A stretch of DNA of 47,092 nucleotides from Hormiphora californensis (Eukaryota > Ctenophora > Tentaculata > Cydippida > Pleurobrachiidae). Shown here one piece after another: positions 8,717-20,300 of the stretch. The stretch covers positions 1-47,092 of the forward strand of contig WFME01000014.1 of the NCBI GenBank assembly GCA_020137815.1, written 5' to 3'. Made by a program: the position numbers and the translations under genes. The notes beneath the pieces were generated by a model. That model was not told where the DNA came from, ran no database searches, and saw only the letters and a program-made list of their open reading frames with translations. Position 1 is the first letter of the stretch. Every line of letters begins with the position of its first letter.

Positions 8717-8786
8717 TATTGTTAACAGAATTTTAAGAAATCAGGACTAATCAAAATTGACTAAAACAATTAAAAGATTGCCTTAC

Positions 8787-8984
8787 CTGGGCGAAATTCG
8801 AACCGATGGTGCCACAGCAGTTAGAGTTACTTCCAGAGGGAGGTGGGTTCGGTTTAACCACTGATCCTCCGAAACTACCATTGTTAGCAGTAGTAGGGGC
8901 GGTGGAGGGCGATATCACAACTTCCATGACAATGGGGCTGTTGCTATGGTGATGATGATTCTCCATGTCGTGATTGTCACGGTC
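8787..8984 (-). CDS. Candidate exon b, duplication copy 2 (intact)
   Basis: 198 bp between acceptor CCGCTCAG and donor CCCAG|GTAAGG, both good matches to consensus, open in phase 0 throughout. It encodes a short His run (ENHHHHSNSPIVME) followed by Ala/Thr/Asn/Gly/Pro-rich sequence. Its exit phase joins exon c in frame. It resembles a disordered linker; no domain recognised. Confidence 0.4.
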
Positions 8985-9108
8985 CTGAGCGGGGGCAGAT
9001 CATTAGCCGACAAAATATACAATTATGTGTGTTGTGTGTAGTGTGATTTGAAATGTTGAAATCAGGATCCGGTAAATCGGGGACCGGGAAATAGAGGTCT
9101 GACTGTAC

Positions 9109-9283
9109 CTGGTCGGGGTGCCGAGTGGGGCCGTGGTGCGGTATCCTCGGTAGTGGTGCTGGATGGTGTAGCGGAAGAAGAGGATGAGATTGTTGAGGAG
9201 GATGATGTTGTCATCATCACGTTGGTAGTTGGACCTGGTGGTGTTGTCGCCGCGGTGGTGAGCTCCATCAGATTTTCTATATC
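9109..9283 (-). CDS. Candidate exon a, duplication copy 2
   Basis: Same as 7049-7223, with a single noted substitution in a Val codon that does not change the peptide. Acceptor TTACCCAG and donor CCAG|GTACAG are intact, but the exit phase does not match exon b. Confidence 0.3.
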
Positions 9284-9288
9284 CTGGG

Positions 9289-9620
9289 TAATGATGAGAG
9301 AAGAGTAATGGTTAGTTGGGGCTGGGTAATGGTGAGAGAAGAGTAATGGTTAGTTGGGGCTGGGTAATGGTGAGAGAAGGGTAATGGTTAGTTGGGGCTG
9401 GGTAATGGTGAGAGAAGAGTAATGGTTAGTTGGGGCTGGGTAATGGTGAGAGAAGAGTAATGGTTAGTTGGGGCTGGGTAATGGTGAGAGAAGAGTAATG
9501 GTTAGTTGGGGCTGGGTAATGGTGAGAGAAGAGTAATGGTTAGTTGGGGCTGGGTAATGGTGAGAGAAGGGTAATAATTAGTTGAGACTGGGTTATGGTG
9601 AGAGAAGGGTAATAATTAGT
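9289..9620. repeat. ~38-bp minisatellite, copy 2
   Basis: About nine units of GGTAATGGTGAGAGAAG(A/G)GTAA...GGTTAGTTGGGGCTG, compared with six in copy 1. Confidence 0.85.
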
Positions 9621-9729
9621 TTGGATTGAGGGTGTGAAGGCGGGTTATAAAATCCTACTGTAAATCCTACTGATTTAATGTGTTAGTATCCCTTAATGAC
9701 AGAATGATTAGGTATTAGCATAACAAAAC

Positions 9730-9753
9730 GGGGGGGGGGGGGGGGGGGGGGGG
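9730..9753. repeat. Poly-G run
   Basis: More than 20 consecutive G. The equivalent point in duplication copy 1 (about 7557-7568) has a shorter interrupted run, so the tract is length-unstable. Confidence 0.8.
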
Positions 9754-9832
9754 AATAAATCATTGGTATCCACATCAAAACAGAATTACCTGAAAATCAC
9801 AAATTACCTTAGATTTCACGAGTCTCCTACTG

Positions 9833-10060
9833 GAGCAGTTAATGTTGGTTTCGGTGACAAATAGCAGAAATTTCTTCTCCTCTGCGGTTCCTATGAACAG
9901 ATTTAAAGTATCATTAGATAACTATCGATTTGATTACCAATCAACAAAACATTTTATCAACATTAACAAATCACCCCCACTTTCCACCCCCACTTTCCAC
10001 AACAGACATTATCTTATATCTCATTAGCAATTCACACACCTGGCAGGATGTTATCGGGAT
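9833..10060. other. No gene recognised
   Basis: Unique sequence between the duplication and the Helitron end; nothing supportable beyond a short duplicated CCCCCACTTTCCAC. Confidence 0.4.
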
Positions 10061-10096
10061 CGACTTTCGAGTCTAAAATCCTGACTCGGAATCGCT

Positions 10097-10120
10097 CTGT
10101 GATCCCCGAAGGGATCACAG
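10097..10120 (-). terminator. Helitron 3-prime terminal hairpin (candidate)
   Basis: A perfect 10-bp stem CTGTGATCCC / GGGATCACAG. On the Helitron coding strand the loop is TTCG closed by C-G, the classic extra-stable tetraloop. It lies about 40 bp beyond the last stop codon, where Helitrons carry their 3-prime palindrome (established). A second small palindrome with the same TTCG loop (GACTTTCGAGTC) lies at about 10062-10073. The exact element terminus is not fixed; no clear CTRR end was identified. Confidence 0.6.
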
Positions 10121-10158
10121 ACAAAAACCAACATATTATTATATAAAATTTTATTTAA

Positions 10159-11355
10159 CTACCGCTTATATCTTCTTCGTTTATTACGGTTTGCTTTCTT
10201 GGAAGCAGCGAGGCCGTCATGCGCAGGAGAAAAATGGTTCCCTTCAACATGAATAATATACATTTGATTTAACTCTTGGTCCAGGATATTAGACAGTCTT
10301 CCAACCATACGTTCACGGTCATTCCATAATGGTGCAATGCTTTCATTTAACATAAACCATTGTCCATTCCGGTTATCATATAAATTATAGGGGATGTTAA
10401 GATAACAGGATGTCATTTCTAACACAGGCTTTGTAGCATACTCTCCAGGAGTACATGTCACTTTCATTAACGTTTCCCAGTCCTCACCAAACCATAATTT
10501 TTCACCACAATGAGGCTCCATAATGGCTTTATTCAATCTCATGAAATTAATTACACTATCTTTAACTACTTGCCAATAATTCTCATTCTTACATATTATA
10601 TGAGCTATCACTCTGTACCAACAGTTACCGTCACCTACTATTTGTTCCTTCCGAATAGGAGTCAAATTTACAATCTCTTTACCGTAACATTTTGGCCGCT
10701 CGATTTGCAATACATTACTTAATGGTAACTGTAACATTTCGCAAATTTGAACCTGACACTCGTACGTCATTGGTGAATAGCATTCTACAGTGGAAAGACC
10801 AAAATGGAGGGGGTAAAAATGGTTTCTATTTTCATGCATGATGTTCATGTTAAATTTACAAGTTTCAGTTTTCAATCTGTTTTCCAGCAAAAACCGTTGA
10901 CCCCAAAGCAGAACACCGCCAAAACTATCGTCTAGACATATTCGCCATTTATTTCCTACATTATCATAAAGGTTAAGAGGCAAACTAAGCATACACGCAG
11001 TGAGGTCCATTATCGTGTCATCCGCATACTCGTTATCTTTTTGGTGTGTACTTAAAAACTCATCAAATTTACCGGAATCACCGAAGAAACAGTTATTTGT
11101 GACAATTTCCCTGTTGGATGAGGCAAAATTAAGTACTTTCTCTTTTACTACAAGCCACTTATCTTCATCGCCACATATAACATATGATACGGATCGGTAC
11201 CAGCAATTCCCATCACCCTTCACATTTCCTTTTTCTTTAGATTTCACATGTGGCTTTCTTTTCTCTGTAAAAACTTCATGTGGCCCACGACACGATTTCT
11301 TAACAAATGGTATTCTCAAAAGATTCACAAAACTCTCTCTGTGAAGCCTCATCAA
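10159..11355 (-). CDS. Helitron C-terminal double OTU segment (displaced frame)
   Basis: 398 codons with two OTU cysteine-protease domains. The first has GDGNCWYR (catalytic Cys about residue 51) and the partner His in NHFYPLH near 178; the second has GDGNCWYR (Cys about 245) and NHFSPAH near 374. Each therefore keeps the Asp, Cys and His expected of an active deubiquitinase fold. The C-terminus is basic (Lys/Arg-rich tail). The first 14 residues are an out-of-frame reading of the upstream ORF. From RIPFVKK onward it aligns with the linker before the OTU of the large ORF (NIPFVKK). It therefore looks like the end of the same protein, separated by a one-base shift at 11318-11321. Independent translation from its own ATG is less likely. 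Codon use and style match the large ORF. Confidence 0.85.
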   Translation of the reverse strand: MMRLHRESFVNLLRIPFVKKSCRGPHEVFTEKRKPHVKSKEKGNVKGDGNCWYRSVSYVICGDEDKWLVVKEKVLNFASSNREIVTNNCFFGDSGKFDEFLSTHQKDNEYADDTIMDLTACMLSLPLNLYDNVGNKWRICLDDSFGGVLLWGQRFLLENRLKTETCKFNMNIMHENRNHFYPLHFGLSTVECYSPMTYECQVQICEMLQLPLSNVLQIERPKCYGKEIVNLTPIRKEQIVGDGNCWYRVIAHIICKNENYWQVVKDSVINFMRLNKAIMEPHCGEKLWFGEDWETLMKVTCTPGEYATKPVLEMTSCYLNIPYNLYDNRNGQWFMLNESIAPLWNDRERMVGRLSNILDQELNQMYIIHVEGNHFSPAHDGLAASKKANRNKRRRYKR

Positions 11356-14300
11356 GTGGCATGTATTTGTGTTTCATTGGAGGTTCTGCTACTATCTCAA
11401 AGTTACTCGGATCATCATCTATGTCAACTTCGGGTACATCTGATGGTGCTGGCAGTACTTTTGTTTCACAAATTTTACGCTTGTTACTCTTAACTGCGGT
11501 AAGACCGGAAAGGAGGGGATAATAATGGTTATCATTTTCATACATGACATTCATGTTAAAATTGTTAGTCTTTTCAATTAACCTATTTTCCAGCAAAAAC
11601 CGTCGTCCCCAAAGTAGCGGGCTGTCAAAACCATCGTCTAGATTCATTATCCATTTTCCTTTCACACTTGAAAAAATATTAATGGGTAAACTAAGCATAC
11701 ACGCAGTGAGGTCCACTATTATCTCATCTGCATACTCATTACGTGTTTGGTGTGTGCTCAAAAACTTACTAAACTCATCAACATCGTCATTGAAATACAC
11801 ATTTGCGACACTACGTTTATTGGATGAGGCAAAACTTAAAACTTTTTCCTTAACTACACACCAGTAATTTTCATCACCACACAACATGGATGATACAGAG
11901 CGGTACCAGCAATTTCCGTCACCCTCCACATTCCCTATTTCCTTAGACCTCTCATGGGGCTTTCTTGTCTCTGTAATAACTTCAGATTCTGTTCCATTAT
12001 ATGCCTTCTTAACAAATGGTATGTTTACACTTTTGCAAACCTCCCTTTGTGTCGCCTCGTCCAGGGGTCTGTATTGGAATGTATTACGTACATCTTCTAC
12101 CCTCGCAGAGTCATTTTGAACACCTTGGTCGCCCACGTGTACTGGCTCATTTGGCAGTGCTGGCAATACTTTTGATTTAACAGTTTTCTTCTTTCTATTC
12201 TTAGGTGCTACTTTCGTTCGTTTCTTGCTTTTAATTTTCTTTTTGCTAACTTCCCGTATGACTTCTTTGGCCTTCTTCTTAGCACCAGTGGTGTACCATA
12301 ACCTTTCTGGAATACATTTTTTCTCTTCTAACAGCGGGCTCCTGATTACAGTACCTTTCTGTTTTTCATATTCTCTTACAACACGGGGATCAGGTTTAAC
12401 CTTGTTGGCTTTAAAATTTAGGAGATGCAATCCTTCCAGAGTTTTACATCGCGACAAAGCTACATATGACATTCCCGTTTCAAACACTGTCATGCCGAGA
12501 TCAGCGAACACACATTTTAATGTTAGAGACTGGCTTTTATGAATAGTAATAGCATAACTAGCTGTCAACGAGAACATCTTCCTTCTAACAACTATCTTTT
12601 TAAACCTAAATTCACGTTCAATACGTTCAACACCATACTCCTCTGACTGATTGTCAAACTTGACAACGACCACACTAACAAATTTTGTTTTCTTCGAAAC
12701 ACTATCATACTCGAATCTAACGATTTTCCCTACCGCACCATTCACCAATCCTGGTTTAGTGTTGTCGTTGTACCGTAACATTACTCTTGTTCCCACTCCC
12801 AAATGTAATTCCTTTTCAAGACCAGCAGTTTCCCGGGCATCAAGTCCCTCTAATTGTTCGCTTAAATGTTTATACTGACTCCGTGAACCTTTCCGAAACT
12901 TATCAATAGCCGTTATCTTGATGGGAACTTCACCCTTCACTTCCATTACTTTTTTATTAAAGTCTTTACACATTGATGTTTTGGCAACTAAACATACGGG
13001 ATTGCTACCGCTATCTTCTAGCTGGCGATATTTCTCGATGATCGTTTCAAAAGCATCTTTTCCCTCAGCCACCGGTATAACTCTACTTTTTAACACTTCC
13101 ACATCATCTTCCGATAGTATACCAAAACGAGCTCGCTCCAGCAATTCCCGCCACAACTTATTATTGTCACCCGATTGCCGTTGATTTTGCGTCAACTCCA
13201 TGAACTCAAATTCGTCCCACAGATTTACTAGTTTTCCTTTCAGGACGTGTTTACCCTCGTCTATTTTTATAAGAGTGTTCAAATTGACGGGCTCAAATGG
13301 AAATTTAGCAGCAACAGGTTTCAATTGAAACAGATCTCCAAAGATCATAATGGGAATGCCACCAAATGTCTCATCGCTACTGAAAATTTCACTCATTCTT
13401 GACGAAATTTGTACAAGAGTATGATTACTGACCATAGAGATTTCATCTATGATATGACCTACAGTATCAGTGTACGTAGCTTGTAGCTTTAACTTAATCC
13501 TAACATCCAGGTGATTCAGAAGTTCTTTTTTCGCAAAGGTAACAGGTAAATACCACAGCCCATGTAATGTCACACCACCTACACCAAAACTTGCAATACC
13601 TGTGGGTGCACCCAACAATATTCTCATAATGGTACCTGGATTTTCCTGACTTTCAACATACGCATAAGACATAACCCCACGAATAACATATGACTTTCCT
13701 GTTCCACCGGATCCAGACACAAAATAACGGGCAGGCTTAAAGGTAGTACATGAACAAAGGTTCTTTTTATGCAATCTATAATGAGCTACATTTTCCGTAA
13801 ATCTAACATACACCATCGATTGTCCTTCTCCAAAACTGCCTACCATATCATCAAGTTCTTTCCTCGTTTTTACAGGAACATTTTCGTACATTTCATCTGG
13901 AATGTTAGACTCTGAGCCACCATCACCTACACCATTATTGTCATCATTACCCGTTGGACATTCATCACTACTGCAGTTACCATCGTCAATTTTTGACAAC
14001 TTCTCTCTCTCCACTTCAATGGCCTTCTGCTTCCGTGCCAGTTCAAGTGCTTTCTCTACGTCATATTTTAAATCGTCGTGCAAATCTTTGATACGAAGGT
14101 ATTCCTCGTGATATGTCGTCGACGGTCCCATTAGCGTTGATTCATCAACCCACGGCGTGTACATCATAATACGGGACATGTAAAAGTCTTCTTCTTTCCC
14201 TTCAACAAGTGACGGACCTACAATTAGTAAACGTTTCTTTTCATTTTCACTATTCTTAGCCATGAATCCCTTATCATTTTTTAGAGTTATCAATTTGTCT

Positions 14301-17300
14301 GGTTTAACATTGCCCGGTTTATTACCAATTCTACTGCAATGCATGCGATAATCATACAAAGACATCTCAGCCAGATCGTCCGGTCTATTTGGATAAAAGT
14401 CATCTACGAGGCTGCCGTGTGTTACATCTTCACTATCATCCGGTAACATGCTGCGCTGTGCTTTGGACTTCAACATTTTACCTCTCTTCTCTCGGGGCAA
14501 GGCTGCAATGAAAACATGCTTAATCGTTGTATATACTGGGTTTATTGCAAGGATTTGGTAACTCGCCTCAATGGAACCTATTTCTCTTGATCGCATAATT
14601 CGCATAGCTGCAGACAACATATTACTGGTATTGGAGGCACCTTCGTTAAGTTGTAAAAAATCCATTTGATCAATCAGACTGGTAGGGGCTTTACATGCGT
14701 ATTTACTAACATAACCTGCAACAGTAGATGCATCATCACATATCAGCTGGATGTCGTGGTTTCCCTCCCAAATCATGAGCAATATAGGATTGTAATCGTT
14801 AACATACATTTCCCGTGTTGTTCGAGGTATTTCGAGAAGCCTAACATTGAACTGGCTCTCCCGTCGAGATTGAACAGAGGCAGCAACAGAACTGAGTACA
14901 GCGTGTTCGGTGTTCTTACGAGGAAAGCCAAATTTACATTTACATTTACCACTTTTTTTTGACGTTTTCAAACAGTACGAATTGCACTTGTGTACTTGAT
15001 GCTTCAACACAAGGTCTCTCATTATAGGATCATCCTCATCTGGCAATTTACATGAAATGTACCGTAGTCCAAATTTAATTACTTCTTCTGGGCTATCCCG
15101 GCCAATTATGGGAGCACCTTCTATCCATATCAGACAGTGAAAATGTGGCATGAGACGAGTTTGGTACTCGGTGCGGATGAAACAGTTAGTTACTTTGCCA
15201 ATGGGATTTGCTTCAGACATGAACAGTTCGCGTGTTGCGTTCCACTTCGCTTGGATGTACTGTCCAGTAAGAATTGGATCAAGGCATACCAGCTGTGAGG
15301 TTGACATCTTCTTAACATTAGGTACATCGGAATTCTGGCTAACTAGGTACTTGTGCAGCTTAGAGTCATTATACTCGGCGGGGGACATGGTTAAGAAAAA
15401 TGTGGGAGGTCCAAATCGGTATATCATAGCTTCAGCAATTTTAAGTTTAGCCTTCCAAAATGCCGCCTGACTAGGTACTTTCTTCAACACATTTCGCACA
15501 TTCTTCAAAAACAGATTGGCCTTCTCTTGAAAGTTATCGCTACTCTCCAAAAACTTCTTGGTTATTGACGTGGAATTTTCTACTGTAAAAATACCCTTAA
15601 ATATGTCTCTATTTTCCCTTTGATTTAACAGATGAAACAGATATGGTGTGTCACGCCGATGGGGACCGCAGCTAGTCAACAACGCAGCTTTTTCAAATTG
15701 ACTGTTATTTATCTTCCTTGGTCTGTCCTCCCGGGCACCATTTATACCATAAGGAAATCGCTTGACAAACGAGAGTGTATCCAAGTCTATGTGGTCCGTT
15801 TGAAGTGGCTTATTGCCGATTTTCAGCAGCTCGACTACATCTTCAAATTTTAGTTCACTTTTACTTTCCTTGGAATCGACAAACACAAAGTTACGATATG
15901 CCAACATGTCGTCCGACGTTATATACTTCACATACGATTTACCCGATCTTATACCCTCATGGGCTGGTGCAAAGTAGTACCCTCGATTCTGTATGACATT
16001 TAAGTTCATGGCAAAATCATCGTCTTTCGACTTAATTTCATGACAAAAACGATCTCTTCTAAGCCATACGGTGTTACTACCATTGGGGCCTTTCGATGAC
16101 ATTAATATGTGCCACTGGTTATCACCTGACCGGTCATTGTTAAAAACGTTGATGGGGACATTCAAATATACAGCTGTGACCTCCAAAACAATAGGATATG
16201 AAAAACTTACACTGTCTTTCATATCTTTTTTCAATGACTCAACACATTTACCAAATGCAGGATTTCCCTTGTACATATTGTTCGTATTCTTCACTATGTC
16301 TACTACTACCTCAATATTGTTATCAATAAAATCTCCTACAGCTTTCTTAAATCTCTGCCACTGCCGCTGGTTACCGGTTACAAGATAGGACACTGTGCGC
16401 CACCAACTATCTTCTTGTTTTACAGTGACAGACTCTTCGGGTACTGCTTTAACTTCTACTACAAGGCATGGCGAGTCACACGTGCTAGACTTTTTTTCAA
16501 ATTTCACACCTTCAATTTGATCACAAACCATTTTCTGCCAATCAACATCAACTGGATAATATTCAAACGTTGGACAACCACTTCCTTCACCATCTGTGTT
16601 AGAGTCACTGTTGGAATCGGTATTGGAATCAGATTTTACACCTTCTACTTCGGTGCCAAAAACATCAGGTAGCTCTTCATCAACGTTATCCGGGGGTGCC
16701 ATGTTCCTAAAATTTACATTATTCTCACACAGCCACATAAGCGCTGGAATGACACGATTACGTTTGACAATTTCACGAAACACTTTCCTATCCTTGGTCG
16801 GAACATTATACACTTGAATAAGATTTGCAGCAGACTCTATTAACTGTTTCCAATCATTTTTACTAAAGATTTCCAATGTTTCCAGTGTTTTCTCGGTTGA
16901 CAACGGAAGATATATACTGTTCCCTTTCAATTTCGATAAACGTTCACTAAATGGCAATTTCGTGCTTATTGTCCCTGACTTTATAACAGTTTGAAAGCAT
17001 TTTGCTGGGCTAATCAACATTGTCTCGATATCATTCAGGCAGGACAGTACAGGTGGAGTTCTACCGGCAAACATGTTATTCAAAACAGACGTAGGTGGAA
17101 TTTGGTCCTTACGTAAATGCACTCTACACCCACTACAAAGTGTCAGACCATGCAACTGGCGCAACGGGTGATCAACTTCAACGTCACAATTCTCTTCACT
17201 TTCATCGTCTGTACCAGAGCTAAGATTACCACTCATGCCACTTACACTACCCTCTCCAGATGAATCACTTTCTGTTTCCCTTTCCGTTGGCAACAGATTC

Positions 17301-20300
17301 AATTCAGTCAGTTTTTTAAGCAAATCTATGATAGTTTGATGTGGCACGATATCCTTACATTTGTCATTTTTAAATCCCTTCCATTTGACAACATCTATCT
17401 TAGACCAATTAGACGGTTTCACAAGTGTTTGACAGCTAACACAATTCGCTGATGGAAATTTCGATGCAGATTTTCGGAACACTTCCATATGTGACGGGGC
17501 CTTTCTCTTTGTAGAGTCTGACTGCTTGGAGAGAAGTTCAGTAATGCTACTATATGTCATTTCATGTGCAGTTCCACCTACTTCAAGAAGATCAGCTGAG
17601 ACAGTTGATTTACCTTCTAATTTTACTTTCCGAATCAAAGCAAGTAATTCTATGTCATCAACTAGGGTCGCAGTGTCAATATCACATAAAACTTGGTGGG
17701 CTTTAACAAGGCGGCTCATGATGTTATACAACAACCTCACATTCTCATGATGTACCATTCCTTTTCGGATCAAGACCTCGAAACTTTTACATGGCTCTAC
17801 GTCATCAACTTGGGGTATGTAACATTGCAGTGGGTGATTCCGTTTACCAGGCCGATACATATACATTCGACAAACACTGTGTGGCTCGTTTTCGTTTGAA
17901 TTCCCATACTCTATTCTAGTGCACTTCAGATATTTCTCATGGACAAATTTGCGCATACTACTACTGACTAAGCTTCTCAGCTCATTTAAAAGGTCCCAGA
18001 ACATGTCAGTTTCAGCAACTGAGAACAAAATACAGTTATTAGGATCACACTCTTTCACAAGAGAACTAAAATCAAACTTCTGGCTATTTTTATATGCAAC
18101 ATTCAGGAAATAAGGTTCTGTTCCGCGTTCATGTCTACCATCACCCAGTATAGTATTTATTCTATCTTCACTACCAGTGGCTTTATCAAGTTCTTCCACA
18201 GATGTAATAATTCGGGCAGCAAATGAACTAATCCTATTAGTGTAGTGCTTAAACGACCTCAAAGCGTCAGACCTCTTGGATGCAATTTCATCAACTAACC
18301 TTTCAATACCCATTGCCATCATTACTTCATTTACAGGATCACCACTTTCTTCGTCACCACTTTCTCTGTCTCCCTTGCCGTACAACGTGTTCTTACTAAC
18401 ATCGCTCAGACTATCAGTTTCAATAATCAGTTTAACTTTCTCCAATAAATTATACTTGTACAATCCCTCTTTTTTCTCTTGTCTAATGTTAAATGGTGAC
18501 ATAAAACTTGTCCGCAACTTAGTAATTTCATCTTTTCGATCCAGAAACAGGTCTACACAACATTCATCGGGGACATGGTCACTAAGGACAAGTGTATTGA
18601 CGCAATCAGTCACAACCGTAAAATCAGTATCTATAATTCTGCTGGCACGGTACTTTGGCTGGTAATCTACCTGGTAATCTCCCTGGTACTTTTTACGTTC
18701 ATCATTGTCTCTTCTCTTTTCATCTGCTTTACTACGTGCTACACGACCCTCTTCAGACTGAGAATAATCTACCTGGTACTCTCCCTGGTACTCTTTACGA
18801 TCATCAGTGTCTCTTCTCTTTTCATCTGCTTTACTACGTGCTACACGACCCTCTTCAGACTGAGAATAATCTACCTGGTAATCTCCCTGGTACTCTTTAC
18901 GCTCATCATTGTCTCTTCTCTTTTCATCTGCTTTACTACGTGCTACACGACCCTCTTCAGACTGAGAATAATCTACCTGGTAATCTCCCTGGTACTCTTT
19001 ACGCTCATCATTGTCTCTTCTCTTTTCATCTGCTTTACTACGTGCTACACGACCATCTTCAGACTGAGAATAATCTACCTGGTACTCTCCCTGGTACTCT
19101 TTACGCTCATCATTGTCTCTTCTCTTTTCATCTGCTTTACTACGTACTACACGACCCTCTTCAGACTGAGAATAATCTACCTGGTACTCTCCCTGGTACT
19201 TTTTACGTTGCTCAGTATCTCTTCTCTTCTCTTCTGCTTTTTCAATAGCGGCCTGACCCTTGACAGACTTACTATAATCACGATTGACTTGCGACTTGGG
19301 TTTATTAACTTTGGGTTCTTCACCTTTGCGAGGTTGCTTTCTTTTCTGCCCAATACTACCCTTTCTCTTAACATACTTTCTCTTCGCAGCAGGTCTCACT
19401 AACTTTTGATCATCTCCATTATTATTATCATCATCAAGAGAAATTTCATTTGGATTCTTACCTCCACCTCTCATAGCGACTCTCCAGTTCTCAAGGTTAA
19501 CTTCAGGTGATAGTACTTGAAATCGATTCGATACCTCCACGGCGTACAGATATGTTTCTGAAATATAACCGAATGTATTAGTATGATGTACAATTTTTCC
19601 AAACTGATACAAATACTCTTTTTCATGGTCAATTAAATGCCCGGGACAATCACCTGTAACTGAAGACACATCACTTGTATGCATACTCAATTGATTCCAA
19701 TCGAACGCCACAGTATCTTTCCTCGTCACTGCACTATTTCCTGGGAATAGAGAATCAGGGTTAGCAAAAAATACATTATGATACAAGTTCTCCGATTGAA
19801 CATATTGCTTCCAATTATGAAATTTAAAATATTGAAAGGATTCCACTACGAATTTCGACAAATAAAATTCCCACATGTAATCAATTTCAGGACAGGGCAA
19901 AAACAATACTTGAAAATTTTGCAATGGCTCCGCCATGTATTTCACCAAACAAAACTCCCACTTAAAACCATTTTCAGGACAAGTTAATAGTATAAATTGA
20001 AAATTTGGCAAGGGCTCCGCCATGAATTTTGAATTCACAAAATATTTTCTAACACTTTTCTGTATTTCTGTCATTCTCTCTTTCATTTCTGTCATCTCTG
20101 TTTTGCATGTCTCTCTAACACATCCATGCAGTGATGTGATCTGGTTACTAACGACCACCAGACAAAGCCCACAATTCTGATTTTTATTACCCAATTGTGT
20201 GGGTAGCAGACAAATTTCTACCCATGCTGCGTGGGGACTAGTGCCACACCTGTCAAACACCCCGGTGGCAGGGCGGATCTGGACAAACCCTTGATCATGG

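Larger units (their letters stand above)
7645..9832. repeat. Tandem segmental duplication, copy 2
   Basis: Direct repeat of 4097-7644 without the family K element but with a different insertion (family B at 7903-8716, itself holding element D). Without that insertion it is about 1.37 kb. The extra length compared with copy 1 is mainly minisatellite units and a long G run. Confidence 0.9.

Noticed and set aside
11300-11355. Programmed frameshifting at the Helitron ORF overlap
   Set aside because: No known shift signal (antizyme UCC-UGA, Ty1 or Ty3 heptamer, or downstream pseudoknot) is recognisable; an indel in a short homopolymer is simpler. Kept only as one option.
18575-19402. 275- and 197-codon plus-strand ORFs with hydrophobic repeats
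   Set aside because: They are antisense readings of the 102-bp repeats of the Helitron ORF; the repetitive Leu/Phe/Ile pattern is exactly what the complement of the charged repeat gives.
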